Source: CAZASK01 sp964487845
GTDB lineage: Bacteria; Chlamydiota; Chlamydiia; Chlamydiales; FEN-1388
DNA: 27,604 nt
Assembly: GCA_964487845.1 (NCBI GenBank)
Contig: CAZASK010000019.1
Span: 1 to 27,604, forward strand
Direction: 5' to 3'
Positions 5,564-12,855 of this stretch are shown piece after piece. The notes below the pieces were generated by a model. That model searched no databases, was not told the DNA's origin, and was given only the letters and a program-made list of their open reading frames with translations. Position numbers and translations under genes: made by a program. Positions within the stretch are counted from its first letter, which is position 1, and the number at the start of each line of letters is the position of its first letter.

Positions 5564-7498
5564 TCAGCTCTTTTTTGAACTTTTTCCCTTATCGGCTCCC
5601 TTTTTTGATAGCCCGTTTGCAAGCTTGCCAGATGAAATGCAGTCAACCCAAATAGGTGAACTCCAAGCCATATGACCATCTTGTTGAGTGACACGAAGAT
5701 AATAAAACACAAAAGGTGGTTTTTTATCCTTTGCATCTATCGAAACATCAGAAAGAAGATCTAAATCATCGTAGGTAAAATCACAAAAATGCTCTTTAGG
5801 CGTAAATTTCTTCAACACCTTACCATTTCTGATGAGATCTATGCTCTTGATAGGTCCAGAGCCTGCAACAAAGCCTGCAATATGACGAATAACATGCAGG
5901 CCTGGTTTTTTTACGGTGTCTATTTCCGAGCCCATTGGAGCATTAGCAATTGTCATACCGAGCACAATACGCTCTCCCGTCGTTGCATAGCAATTTCTAT
6001 TATAGAGAGCATCAAATACTTGTTGTCTCGTAAGTTGTTCAGCTAAGATGGCTGTAAGACCAGGCGTGTATTGCTGCTGATCTAAATTAAAAAAGTTGGC
6101 ATACACCCCGCGGTCATCTAATCCACCAGCTACAAAGCCGAATCTCTTATTTTGTAAAAGCGCCTTTACTAAGGAGCCTTCATTGCTTTCTTTGGCGCAT
6201 TCCTTTTTCGCCCCAGTGATCGGCTTGATATTTCCATCCTTCGATGTGGTCTCAGAAGAACCCCAGGCATTATAAATTTCAACGACTCGTTCAAATTCTG
6301 GGCTGAAATCTTGAAAGTCATATTCATTTCCATGCCCCATTGTAAAGCAAGGAATGGAGATGATTTCTTTAGGCGAATGAGCTTTATAAAGTTTTTTTAA
6401 CGTATTAAAGCGTGCTTCTTTTTTGCGTAAAATAGGCTTTTGATCTTTTGCGTAAATGAGCTGTCTTACGCCTTCTGATTTTGGGTCACCTGCCCATTGA
6501 AAGCCAAGCAAGCAAGAAAAGCGCTCATCTTCGTCAAATTCTTCTACATTTTGTGATATCGTCTTCCAGATCTCCTGAGAGGTCTCCTCTTGGCTTTCAA
6601 ATGGGGATGTTCCATAGAAATTCATTGATTTCTCATCGCGGAAGTGGCGAAGGCAGCTATCGATACTTTCTGTGGAGTCAAAGCGTTCTGACTCACCATG
6701 TAAGAGACCCCAGAAAAGCTGCTTTGTCTCTTGAGCAAAGCATTTAATGGGGCTTGAATGAAATAGCTCTTTAGTGGCTTGGTTTTTCAGGCGTATGGTA
6801 TAGACGCCTTCTTCATTAAAATAGAGGTTCGGTAGGATGATAAATCCGGTTTCGGGCACAAATATTTTCCACGCAAGATTTTCACGTAAATTCTCATGTG
6901 TCAACTCAATCAACGTGTTTTCATCGGCATTGCTGGTGAGGTTTCCATGCTCATCTTCGAATCTGAGGATGACATCAAAGCGTTTATTTTTGATGGCAAA
7001 CGATGGAGTGATGATCCGTATATTTTTTAGCTTGTTGCCCTTTATGTCGATTGTAAAAATTTCAGGAGCGGAAAAGCTTCCTTTACCTGATGTGTCGACC
7101 GAAAGGAGAAACTGCTTTCTTCTTTGTATCGTAAGCTGCGCTGTATTACCGCCTGTAGGACCTTCTTTTTGAGATCCCATCATGATAGTAAGAGTAGCGC
7201 CAGCCTTTACTTCTTGAGGAAGGATAAATTGATACTGAGGGACATAGGTTTTTGGGACTTCAATAAGCTCTGCGGGTACTATTTTTTTGTTATCTAAACG
7301 AAGATAAATTACATTTGTTGATTTTTTCAAATTGACTTCTGGAGGTTGCCAGTCAACACTACGGCCCATACTGTCAATGTTAAAACGAAGTAGCGTTCCC
7401 TTTGGGAGAGCAACAGAGGGCGTAAAGATGAATTTCCAGGTGTTTACTTCCCCGGCTAAGGCGACATTCGGCTCAGCATAACATATCGATCTTCGCAT
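5564..7498 (-). CDS. DUF3604 (PHP-like) protein
   Basis: The 644-residue product matches DUF3604 proteins, which are related to PHP-type metal hydrolases. The N-terminal about 260 residues are beta-rich. The domain begins at FWGLLHGES (about 261-270) and includes LGFQWAGD, IYNAWGSSE, the FGFVAGGLDDRG segment, and ILAEQLTRQQVFDALYNRNCYATTGERI, the usual DUF3604 C-terminal region. In the wider family the first motif is close to 'GDLHxHT' and a 'TDH' follows; here the second position reads FYGTSPFES, so some metal ligands are replaced. I chose the ATG at 7498 because GGAG lies 8 bases upstream; an in-frame GTG at 7525 is less well supported. The C-terminus is a basic Lys/Ser tail. Substrate is unknown. 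Confidence 0.8.
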   Translation of the reverse strand: MRRSICYAEPNVALAGEVNTWKFIFTPSVALPKGTLLRFNIDSMGRSVDWQPPEVNLKKSTNVIYLRLDNKKIVPAELIEVPKTYVPQYQFILPQEVKAGATLTIMMGSQKEGPTGGNTAQLTIQRRKQFLLSVDTSGKGSFSAPEIFTIDIKGNKLKNIRIITPSFAIKNKRFDVILRFEDEHGNLTSNADENTLIELTHENLRENLAWKIFVPETGFIILPNLYFNEEGVYTIRLKNQATKELFHSSPIKCFAQETKQLFWGLLHGESERFDSTESIDSCLRHFRDEKSMNFYGTSPFESQEETSQEIWKTISQNVEEFDEDERFSCLLGFQWAGDPKSEGVRQLIYAKDQKPILRKKEARFNTLKKLYKAHSPKEIISIPCFTMGHGNEYDFQDFSPEFERVVEIYNAWGSSETTSKDGNIKPITGAKKECAKESNEGSLVKALLQNKRFGFVAGGLDDRGVYANFFNLDQQQYTPGLTAILAEQLTRQQVFDALYNRNCYATTGERIVLGMTIANAPMGSEIDTVKKPGLHVIRHIAGFVAGSGPIKSIDLIRNGKVLKKFTPKEHFCDFTYDDLDLLSDVSIDAKDKKPPFVFYYLRVTQQDGHMAWSSPIWVDCISSGKLANGLSKKGADKGKSSKKS

Positions 7499-7600
7499 GA
7501 AAACAGCTCCGTCTATAGTGGTCACCCAAAATATGTGGGTGAGGTGAGTAATCGTAAAAATACATAGCTTACTTCATTTGAAGTTGTTTTTCAACTTAGA

Positions 7601-9103
7601 TTACTTGCCCGGATGACTTGTCACTCTTTCATCATATTCACGAATAATAGAAATTTTTACAGGATAAGGGATATGAGATTTTTCCTCTAGACTGAGCTTC
7701 AGTTTGTCTATTAACAGCTGAGTTGCTGACCCTTCAACAGCCTCTGGTTGTATAAACACTTGAAGTTCTCGTCCTCCATTCAGAGCATATGCCCTCAAAA
7801 CACCCTTTTCTTGAAGAGCTATTGCTTCTAGTCTCTCTAAACGTTCAAAAAAATGTTCTTTAGAATTATGACGAGATCCTGGCTTTGCAGCAGATAGGCC
7901 ATCTGCTAGCTTGAGGAGGTGGGCGAGTGGTGACTCGGCGGCTACGTCACCATGATGGCTGGCTACTGCATTGCATACCTCTATATCTTCACCATATGAA
8001 GATAAAAAGGAGGCTCCTTGAGTTGCATGCAATGTATACGTTGTTCCAGAAAGAGCTTTTCCTATGTCGTGTAGCAACCCTATACGGCGTGCCTTTATTG
8101 GATCTAACTTCAACTCCGTGGCAAGAGCGCCCATACTTTCCGCCACCTCTTGGCTGTGGGCAAGTACATTTTGACCGAAGCTGAGACGAAAGCGTAACAT
8201 GCCAAGCTGTTTTAAAATTTCAGGGTGGAGATTGCCAACTTGTACTTGGGTAGCGGCTTCCTTTCCAAAAAGCGTCATCTGTTGATCGATTTTTTTTCCT
8301 ATAAACACTGCGCATTCACGAATAGACTCGACAGATATCTTTCCTGTCTTCTGAAGCTCTGCTAACACTTCTTTGGCCTTGTAGCGGCGGTATGGATCAT
8401 ATGACGAAATGGCAATTGTTTTAGAGCTGGAATCGATGATGAATGTCGTTCCTAGCACATCTTCAAGAGCTTTTTTATTGCGTCCTTCTCTTCCTATAAT
8501 TTTACCTTTGCTATCAGTCGAGGAGAGTTCAACAAGTTCGATAGCGGCATCAGCTGTTGCTCCTCTATCTGTTTTGCATAAAACCTCGAGGAGGATCTCT
8601 TGAGCTTTTTGCTCTGCTGTATCGTATGCTTCTCGAAGTGATTTCTGGATGATGGCATCAGTTGTTGTTTGTATAGCAGCTTGTGCCGTACGCTTGAGAT
8701 GCTCTTCGGCTTCTTTTTGCGTCATGCGTGCTGTGTATTCAAGCTGCTCTTGCGCTCTTTTTGCATTTTCACTAGCGCTTTTCTCACTTTTTTTAAGCGT
8801 TTCCAATCGTTTATTATAAAGCTCTTGATCGCGTGTTAGCATCTCTTGCTTTTTCATGAGTTCTGCTTGCAGTTCCAGAAGCTGGGTGCGCTCTTGAAGC
8901 TGCTTGGCGCAGAGTGTCTTTTCATGTTCTAGCTGCGCTTCTTGAGCTTTTTGTACAGCTTTGTGTGTAATGCTTTTTGCTTGGAGCTCCGCTTCTCGAA
9001 TAATCGAAGTACTGATATCCGCAAGATGTTTTTGCTTTAGCTTGAGAAGGCAAAGATGAAGGAGATATCCACTGATAGCTCCGATTATGATTGCAGACAG
9101 CAT
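7601..9103 (-). CDS. rny: Ribonuclease Y (membrane-anchored endoribonuclease)
   Basis: The 500-residue protein has the full RNase Y architecture: an N-terminal membrane anchor (residues 1-20), a long coiled coil (about 30-175), a KH domain with IIGREGRNKKALE (202-214), and an HD domain with LLHDIGKAL (343-351; His345, Asp346) and ASHHGD (381-386), followed by the conserved C-terminal region with PGSRHNSKEHFFERL. It starts mRNA decay by endonucleolytic cutting at the inner face of the membrane. The gene lies 10 bases after the CorC-like gene, indicating an operon with ybeY and corC. An AAGTTG/CAACTT hairpin (7581-7597) lies just downstream but has no U-run, so termination there is doubtful. 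With RNase R and YbeY it forms part of an RNA-turnover theme in this window. Confidence 0.92.
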   Translation of the reverse strand: MLSAIIIGAISGYLLHLCLLKLKQKHLADISTSIIREAELQAKSITHKAVQKAQEAQLEHEKTLCAKQLQERTQLLELQAELMKKQEMLTRDQELYNKRLETLKKSEKSASENAKRAQEQLEYTARMTQKEAEEHLKRTAQAAIQTTTDAIIQKSLREAYDTAEQKAQEILLEVLCKTDRGATADAAIELVELSSTDSKGKIIGREGRNKKALEDVLGTTFIIDSSSKTIAISSYDPYRRYKAKEVLAELQKTGKISVESIRECAVFIGKKIDQQMTLFGKEAATQVQVGNLHPEILKQLGMLRFRLSFGQNVLAHSQEVAESMGALATELKLDPIKARRIGLLHDIGKALSGTTYTLHATQGASFLSSYGEDIEVCNAVASHHGDVAAESPLAHLLKLADGLSAAKPGSRHNSKEHFFERLERLEAIALQEKGVLRAYALNGGRELQVFIQPEAVEGSATQLLIDKLKLSLEEKSHIPYPVKISIIREYDERVTSHPGK

Positions 9104-9113
9104 AGAGGACCTT

Positions 9114-10448
9114 TTATGTATACAACGGCGATTGTGTAATCTTTACTTTTTCCACACTTCGTTCATTGCTTGCAATAATTTCTAGATCAAAAGCGTCGTG
9201 ATGAATGCAAACGCCCTTTTCTGGAATTGTCTCCAGGCGAAAGAAGATATAGCCTGCTATGGTGTCATACTCACCATCTTGTGGGATTTTAATCCCAAGC
9301 TCTTCTTCTAAGTCAAGGAGGTTCATGCGAGCGTCAACTATCCATGCATTTTTCCCACTCCGTATAAAAAGAGGAGGCTCTTCGTCATACTCATCGCCAA
9401 TTTCTCCTACGATCTCCTCTAAAATATCTTCAATAGTCACAAGGCCGGCTGTGCCACCATACTCATCGACGACAATAGCCATGTGCATACGCTTTTTGAT
9501 AAATTCTTGTAATAATTGAGCTATATTTTTTGTCTCTGGCGTGTATAACACATCCTTTACGAGCGATTCAATAGGTTCTAGGAGTAGTTGAATATTGGCA
9601 GTTTCTGTAAATTCCATATACCGAAGGAGGATGTCCTTGAACATGAGAACGCCTACTATCTTATCGATGGAGCCATCATAGACGGGCACACGACTATAGC
9701 CATCCCGTTCGAGAAATATTGCAGCATCTTTGATCGAGGTATCTGAGGAAAGACAAAAGAGGTGCACTCTTGGCACCATTACTTCTCGTGCGATTCTATC
9801 TTTAAATTGCAGTACAGAAAAGAGCAATTTTTTGTCGTGTTGAGTCAGAAGATGCGCCTCTACTCCTTCTTGGATATAGTCAAATAAGCGTTCTTTGGAA
9901 GCAAATTGCGCATCACTGAGCGGAATTAAAATTGACTGCGGGGTACAGAGTTTCAGCAGTTGAAATAAGGGGTATGTAAACGGTAGAACTAAAATCAGAA
10001 AAGGAGCACTCCAAACGCTTGAGATGCGCATAGCGCCCTTTGGATTTTTTTCTATCCATAGGCGAGGAATGAATTCGATTGCGATAAGAGACAGTAGTAC
10101 AAGCACAAAGAGGAGGGCTGTATACTTGGCAATGACGAAAATATTCAACTCTCTCAAAAGAGGTCCTGAGTGGGTATCTTGAGCAAACAATATGAGGAAA
10201 AGAGACAATATACAACTAATGCGCAGAAGCTGCGTAGTTGCAGTTGTAGTAAAAAGAAGTGCCTCATAATGACATTTTTTCGAAAATAAAAAGTTGTGAA
10301 TACGTGTATAGGGCTGATGAGAGTTGTCGAGGCAAAATTTCATTGCAAAAGCGCGACTTCTGCGTATAAGTAGGCTTAATGTAGAGACAAAGCTCAAGCC
10401 TATTATGCTTATAGCCGATATGATTATAAAGATCGATATGTCATCCAT
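9114..10448 (-). CDS. CorC/HlyC-like membrane protein (CNNM-type domain, CBS pair, CorC_HlyC domain)
   Basis: The 444-residue protein has about four N-terminal hydrophobic segments in the first about 180 residues (DUF21/CNNM-type region), a CBS pair (from VMVPRVHLFCL through DEYGGTAGLVTIEDILEEIVGEI), and a C-terminal CorC_HlyC domain ending with DGEYDTIAGYIFFRLETIPEKG. This family is implicated in Mg2+ or Co2+ transport and was once called haemolysin. I place the start at the ATG at 10448, which overlaps the ybeY stop (ATGGATGA) and gives translational coupling; a TTG at 10481 would extend it by 11 residues and is less likely. It corresponds to the CBS-domain protein that follows the YbeY gene in Chlamydia (CT423, from memory). 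Confidence 0.88.
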   Translation of the reverse strand: MDDISIFIIISAISIIGLSFVSTLSLLIRRSRAFAMKFCLDNSHQPYTRIHNFLFSKKCHYEALLFTTTATTQLLRISCILSLFLILFAQDTHSGPLLRELNIFVIAKYTALLFVLVLLSLIAIEFIPRLWIEKNPKGAMRISSVWSAPFLILVLPFTYPLFQLLKLCTPQSILIPLSDAQFASKERLFDYIQEGVEAHLLTQHDKKLLFSVLQFKDRIAREVMVPRVHLFCLSSDTSIKDAAIFLERDGYSRVPVYDGSIDKIVGVLMFKDILLRYMEFTETANIQLLLEPIESLVKDVLYTPETKNIAQLLQEFIKKRMHMAIVVDEYGGTAGLVTIEDILEEIVGEIGDEYDEEPPLFIRSGKNAWIVDARMNLLDLEEELGIKIPQDGEYDTIAGYIFFRLETIPEKGVCIHHDAFDLEIIASNERSVEKVKITQSPLYT

Positions 10449-10911
10449 ATTGTCCAGTGGCTGCAGGAATATATTGTGCAAGTTTCATATAGGTTCTTTC
10501 TTTTTGGCGCATGAGCTTGCGATCTTGCGCTTCAATATCATCATAGCCAAGCAGATGTAAAAGTCCATGGACAATATACAGCAGTGTTTCATGATAGGGA
10601 TTGCCAGCATGCTTTTTTGCATATTCGATAGCGACCTTCGGGCAGATAAAAACTTCACCGAGTATACGCGGTGGTGGAGTTTCTTTTGTATCCATAGGAA
10701 AAGTGATGCAGTCTGTTATGGTAGGGTCGTTGAAAAAATCAGCGTGTAAAGAGCTGATTTTCGGCGCTGTCACGAATTGGAACGTAACTTCGCTCCATAC
10801 GGCAAGAGAGTGGGTTTCTTTTTCAACAATCAAGGGTGCAAGATGCAGAATTGCCTTTTTGAGAGGCTGAATCGAAAGATCTTTTTGTGTATTGCGGATA
10901 GTAATTTTCAT
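10441..10911 (-). CDS. ybeY: Endoribonuclease YbeY (rRNA maturation factor)
   Basis: This 156-residue protein has the YbeY fold and the metal motif HGLLHLLGYDD at 115-125. His115 and His119 are the first two zinc ligands, but the usual third ligand, the His of HGxLHLxGYDH, is Asp125 here. YbeY takes part in 16S rRNA 3'-end maturation and ribosome quality control. FPMDTKETPPPRILGEVFICP matches the conserved central region. The only sensible start, ATG at 10909-10911, directly follows the T-tract of a terminator-like hairpin (10912-10940) and has no Shine-Dalgarno site, so the leader must be unusual. The stop overlaps the CorC-like start. Asp can also bind zinc, so loss of activity does not follow. 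Confidence 0.92.
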   Translation of the reverse strand: MKITIRNTQKDLSIQPLKKAILHLAPLIVEKETHSLAVWSEVTFQFVTAPKISSLHADFFNDPTITDCITFPMDTKETPPPRILGEVFICPKVAIEYAKKHAGNPYHETLLYIVHGLLHLLGYDDIEAQDRKLMRQKERTYMKLAQYIPAATGQYG

Positions 10912-10940
10912 AAAAAAAGCCCAGCTTGTTCACTGGGCTT
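10912..10940 (-). terminator. Rho-independent terminator or attenuator abutting the ybeY start
   Basis: In the leftward direction AAGCCCAG (10940-10933), an 8-base loop and CTGGGCTT (10924-10917) form a perfect 8-bp stem followed by a run of T to 10912. It closes the two small-protein genes, and the next base downstream is the ybeY ATG. It is therefore both a textbook terminator and a hairpin at the very 5' edge of ybeY. Confidence 0.85.
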
Positions 10941-10947
10941 ATAAATG

Positions 10948-11109
10948 TTACGGGAGGATAGGAGTCTTTGGAAGTCCTGTGATCCGTGCATTTTCGCCTT
11001 CTTTGAAGCGACCTAATTTTTTGAGTACGTCAACACGCTCAAAACGCTTGAGAACGTTTCTTTTTTTTACTGTCTTATTGGATTTTCCAAAACTGGCATG
11101 TCTTGTCAT
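10948..11109 (-). CDS. Small basic protein, Chlamydiae/Verrucomicrobia family
   Basis: A 53-residue, strongly basic protein beginning MTRHASFGKSNKTVKKRNVL and ending LPKTPILP. It matches the short 'small basic protein' family known only from Chlamydiae and Verrucomicrobia and thought to associate with the ribosome or RNA; the function is not established. The length and the 'KKRNVLKRFERVDVLKKLG' core are typical. AGGA lies about 9 bases before the ATG. It is the second gene of a two-gene unit and ends 8 bases before a strong terminator. It is one of the best taxonomic markers in the window and is missed by automatic calls with a 60-residue cutoff. Confidence 0.85.
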   Translation of the reverse strand: MTRHASFGKSNKTVKKRNVLKRFERVDVLKKLGRFKEGENARITGLPKTPILP

Positions 11110-11143
11110 TTGCTTAATAATCCTGATTTACTTAATTACAAAC

Positions 11144-11317
11144 CTACTTAATTTTTGGGATGAAGGCTGTTTTAGCCATGTCACCTTCAAGCGCATTTGC
11201 GTGCGACTTAAAACCACCAGGAAGCATCTCCTTTTGTGGTCCAGTTTTGACTGCAGGTGATGTTGGACGTTTAAAACTTACTTGTCGTCGTCTCTCTTGT
11301 TTACTAAGGCGTACCAT
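11144..11317 (-). CDS. Small conserved chlamydial-type protein (57 residues)
   Basis: The frame encodes 57 residues beginning MVRLSKQERRRQVSFKRP and ending KTAFIPKIK. GGAG at good spacing precedes the ATG (about 9 bases), and a sound promoter lies upstream. It is basic at the N-terminus and has no hydrophobic segment. It lies 34 bases upstream of the small basic protein gene and shares its transcript. By position it should correspond to the little-studied small gene upstream of YbeY in Chlamydia (CT421.1/CT421.2 region, from memory). No function is known to me; the Arg-rich start suggests RNA or ribosome contact. Confidence 0.75.
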   Translation of the reverse strand: MVRLSKQERRRQVSFKRPTSPAVKTGPQKEMLPGGFKSHANALEGDMAKTAFIPKIK

Positions 11318-11351
11318 TGTGTTTGCTCCGTAAAGATTTTATTGGTGTAAT

Positions 11352-11379
11352 ACTATATAAAGGAGTGGATAAAATTCAA
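11352..11379 (-). promoter_or_regulatory. Promoter of the two small-protein genes
   Basis: Minus-strand -35 TTGAAT (11374-11379), 16-base spacer and -10 TATAGT (11352-11357) lie about 35 bases before the first small ORF, in the gap after the symporter gene. One mismatch in the -10 and two in the -35 make this a credible housekeeping promoter. Confidence 0.5.
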
Positions 11380-11405
11380 GACATTTTATTCAATTTCATC
11401 GAGCT

Positions 11406-12749
11406 TCATAGCCAGCCTATGGCATGTAAAAAAACAATCACTATCAGGACAGGGGCGATGTAGGTAAGAGTAATGGTGAGATATTGAGCAATCGATTGTC
11501 TTGCTATTCCACTGTCTCCAAGAGTATCCATGAGTTGAGAGACTCCCCATCTTCTCCCTACTAATACAACTGCAAATAGACCACCTATCGGAACCAGAAT
11601 AGATGTGGAGATAAAATTCATGCAGTCTAGAAAATTTTCCCCAAAGAGATGGAGATCAGAAAATAGATTTGAGGATAAACAGCTCGGTATTCCAAGCAAG
11701 AATGAAGCTGTAATCACCGTGTATACAGCAGATTTTCTTGGAAGATGATGTTTAGCCTGAAGATGCGAGATGAGTGGTTCAAGAGCAGACACCTGCGAGG
11801 TAATGGCGGCTAAGACGATGAGGGCGAAAAAGAGAGGGCATAGGAGGTGACCATAGGCAATGTCTGAAAAAATAGCAGGAATCGTTTCAAATACAAGGCC
11901 TGGTCCAAATGTCAAGTCGCTATTGGTATAAAATACCAAGCTAATAACTGCGAATGCTGTGAGGAGAGATACAAGCGTATCAGCAGCTAATATATACAAT
12001 GAATTTTTTAAAAGGTTTTCCTTCGATTTTAAATAGCTGCCATAGGTCACAAGTGTGCCTTGACCAACGCTCAAAGTAAAAAACGCATGCCCAAGTGCTA
12101 CTAAAATCATGGTACGAGGAAAAGAGTTCATCTGAGGTGTCGTCATAAATGTAAATACCCGCGATGCGGTGGGAAGCGTGCACGCCCATATTGCTATGGC
12201 AAATAAGAGAAAGAAAAAGAGCGGCATAAAGAGCCGATTGCATCGCTCGATACCTTTTTTGATGCCGCCAAGTAAAAAGGCGGCGCAAATAGCCATGAAT
12301 AAAAAGTGAAAAAAAGTGCTGAATGATGCGGATTGCATAAGCGAATTGAAATAGCCGTGGGCAAGCGCTGTGGTATGAAGGCCTTGCAAGTTGCCGCTGA
12401 TAGACTGAAAGAAATAACCCAAAACCCATCCAGCAACTACACTATAAAATGAGCTAATAAAAAAGCCGGTCCAGACCGTGATAAGACCGCAATAACCCCA
12501 TGCGCGCGAGCGACCCAGCTGAGTATAGGCATCTTGTGGTTTCAGACCAGTTGCCTTGCCAATACAAATCTCAGCGAGGAATGTAGGCAGTCCTGCGAGA
12601 AGAAGGCATACAAAATATACAAAAAGAAAAGTCCCGCCGCCGAATTTTCCTACGATGTAGGGGAATTTCCAAATGTTACCGAGTCCGATAGCAGATCCTG
12701 CCGTGCTTAAAATAAACCCGATCCGGGATGAAAAAAAATCTTTACGCAT
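11406..12749 (-). CDS. Sodium-dependent amino-acid symporter (NSS/SNF family)
   Basis: The 447-residue polytopic protein starts with the family signature: residues about 6-35 (SRIGFILSTAGSAIGLGNIW, then KFPYIVGKFGGGTFLF), which is helix 1 with the unwound sodium/substrate site. About eleven hydrophobic helices follow, consistent with the shorter bacterial NSS members (MhsT/Tyt1-like, 11 helices) rather than 12-helix LeuT. It would import an amino acid with Na+ across the inner membrane; the substrate is often tryptophan or another hydrophobic amino acid but cannot be read here. Chlamydia has a homologue (CT231, from memory). The ATG is at 12749 without a clear Shine-Dalgarno. The gene upstream is the tyrosine-phosphatase-like gene, separated by 106 bases containing a hairpin. 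Confidence 0.9.
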   Translation of the reverse strand: MRKDFFSSRIGFILSTAGSAIGLGNIWKFPYIVGKFGGGTFLFVYFVCLLLAGLPTFLAEICIGKATGLKPQDAYTQLGRSRAWGYCGLITVWTGFFISSFYSVVAGWVLGYFFQSISGNLQGLHTTALAHGYFNSLMQSASFSTFFHFLFMAICAAFLLGGIKKGIERCNRLFMPLFFFLLFAIAIWACTLPTASRVFTFMTTPQMNSFPRTMILVALGHAFFTLSVGQGTLVTYGSYLKSKENLLKNSLYILAADTLVSLLTAFAVISLVFYTNSDLTFGPGLVFETIPAIFSDIAYGHLLCPLFFALIVLAAITSQVSALEPLISHLQAKHHLPRKSAVYTVITASFLLGIPSCLSSNLFSDLHLFGENFLDCMNFISTSILVPIGGLFAVVLVGRRWGVSQLMDTLGDSGIARQSIAQYLTITLTYIAPVLIVIVFLHAIGWL

Positions 12750-12780
12750 GTGTGATTTGAAGGTGACCTCATGATCAGGC

Positions 12781-12804
12781 GTCCTGCCTCATGTGCGGCA
12801 GGAC
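12781..12804. terminator. GC-rich hairpin between the phosphatase and symporter genes
   Basis: GTCCTGCC (12781-12788) and GGCAGGAC (12797-12804) form a perfect 8-bp stem with an 8-base loop in the leftward leader of the symporter, about 50 bases after the phosphatase stop. No T-run follows in either direction, so it is a weak terminator or an mRNA processing/leader structure. Confidence 0.45.
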
Positions 12805-12855
12805 TAGTAGTTAATTGCATCAAGCATAATAGAGAGATCTCTATTTTGCAATACA

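Noticed and set aside
7522..7552. TCACCCA / TGGGTGA hairpin followed by GGTGAGTAAT before the DUF3604 gene, slightly like the 20466 repeat
   Set aside because: The 7-bp stem lacks a T-run and the resemblance to the repeat arms is too short to tell from chance.
11980..12429. 149-codon minus-strand frame inside the symporter
   Set aside because: It lies entirely within the NSS symporter gene, in another frame of the same strand, and the symporter motifs are decisive.
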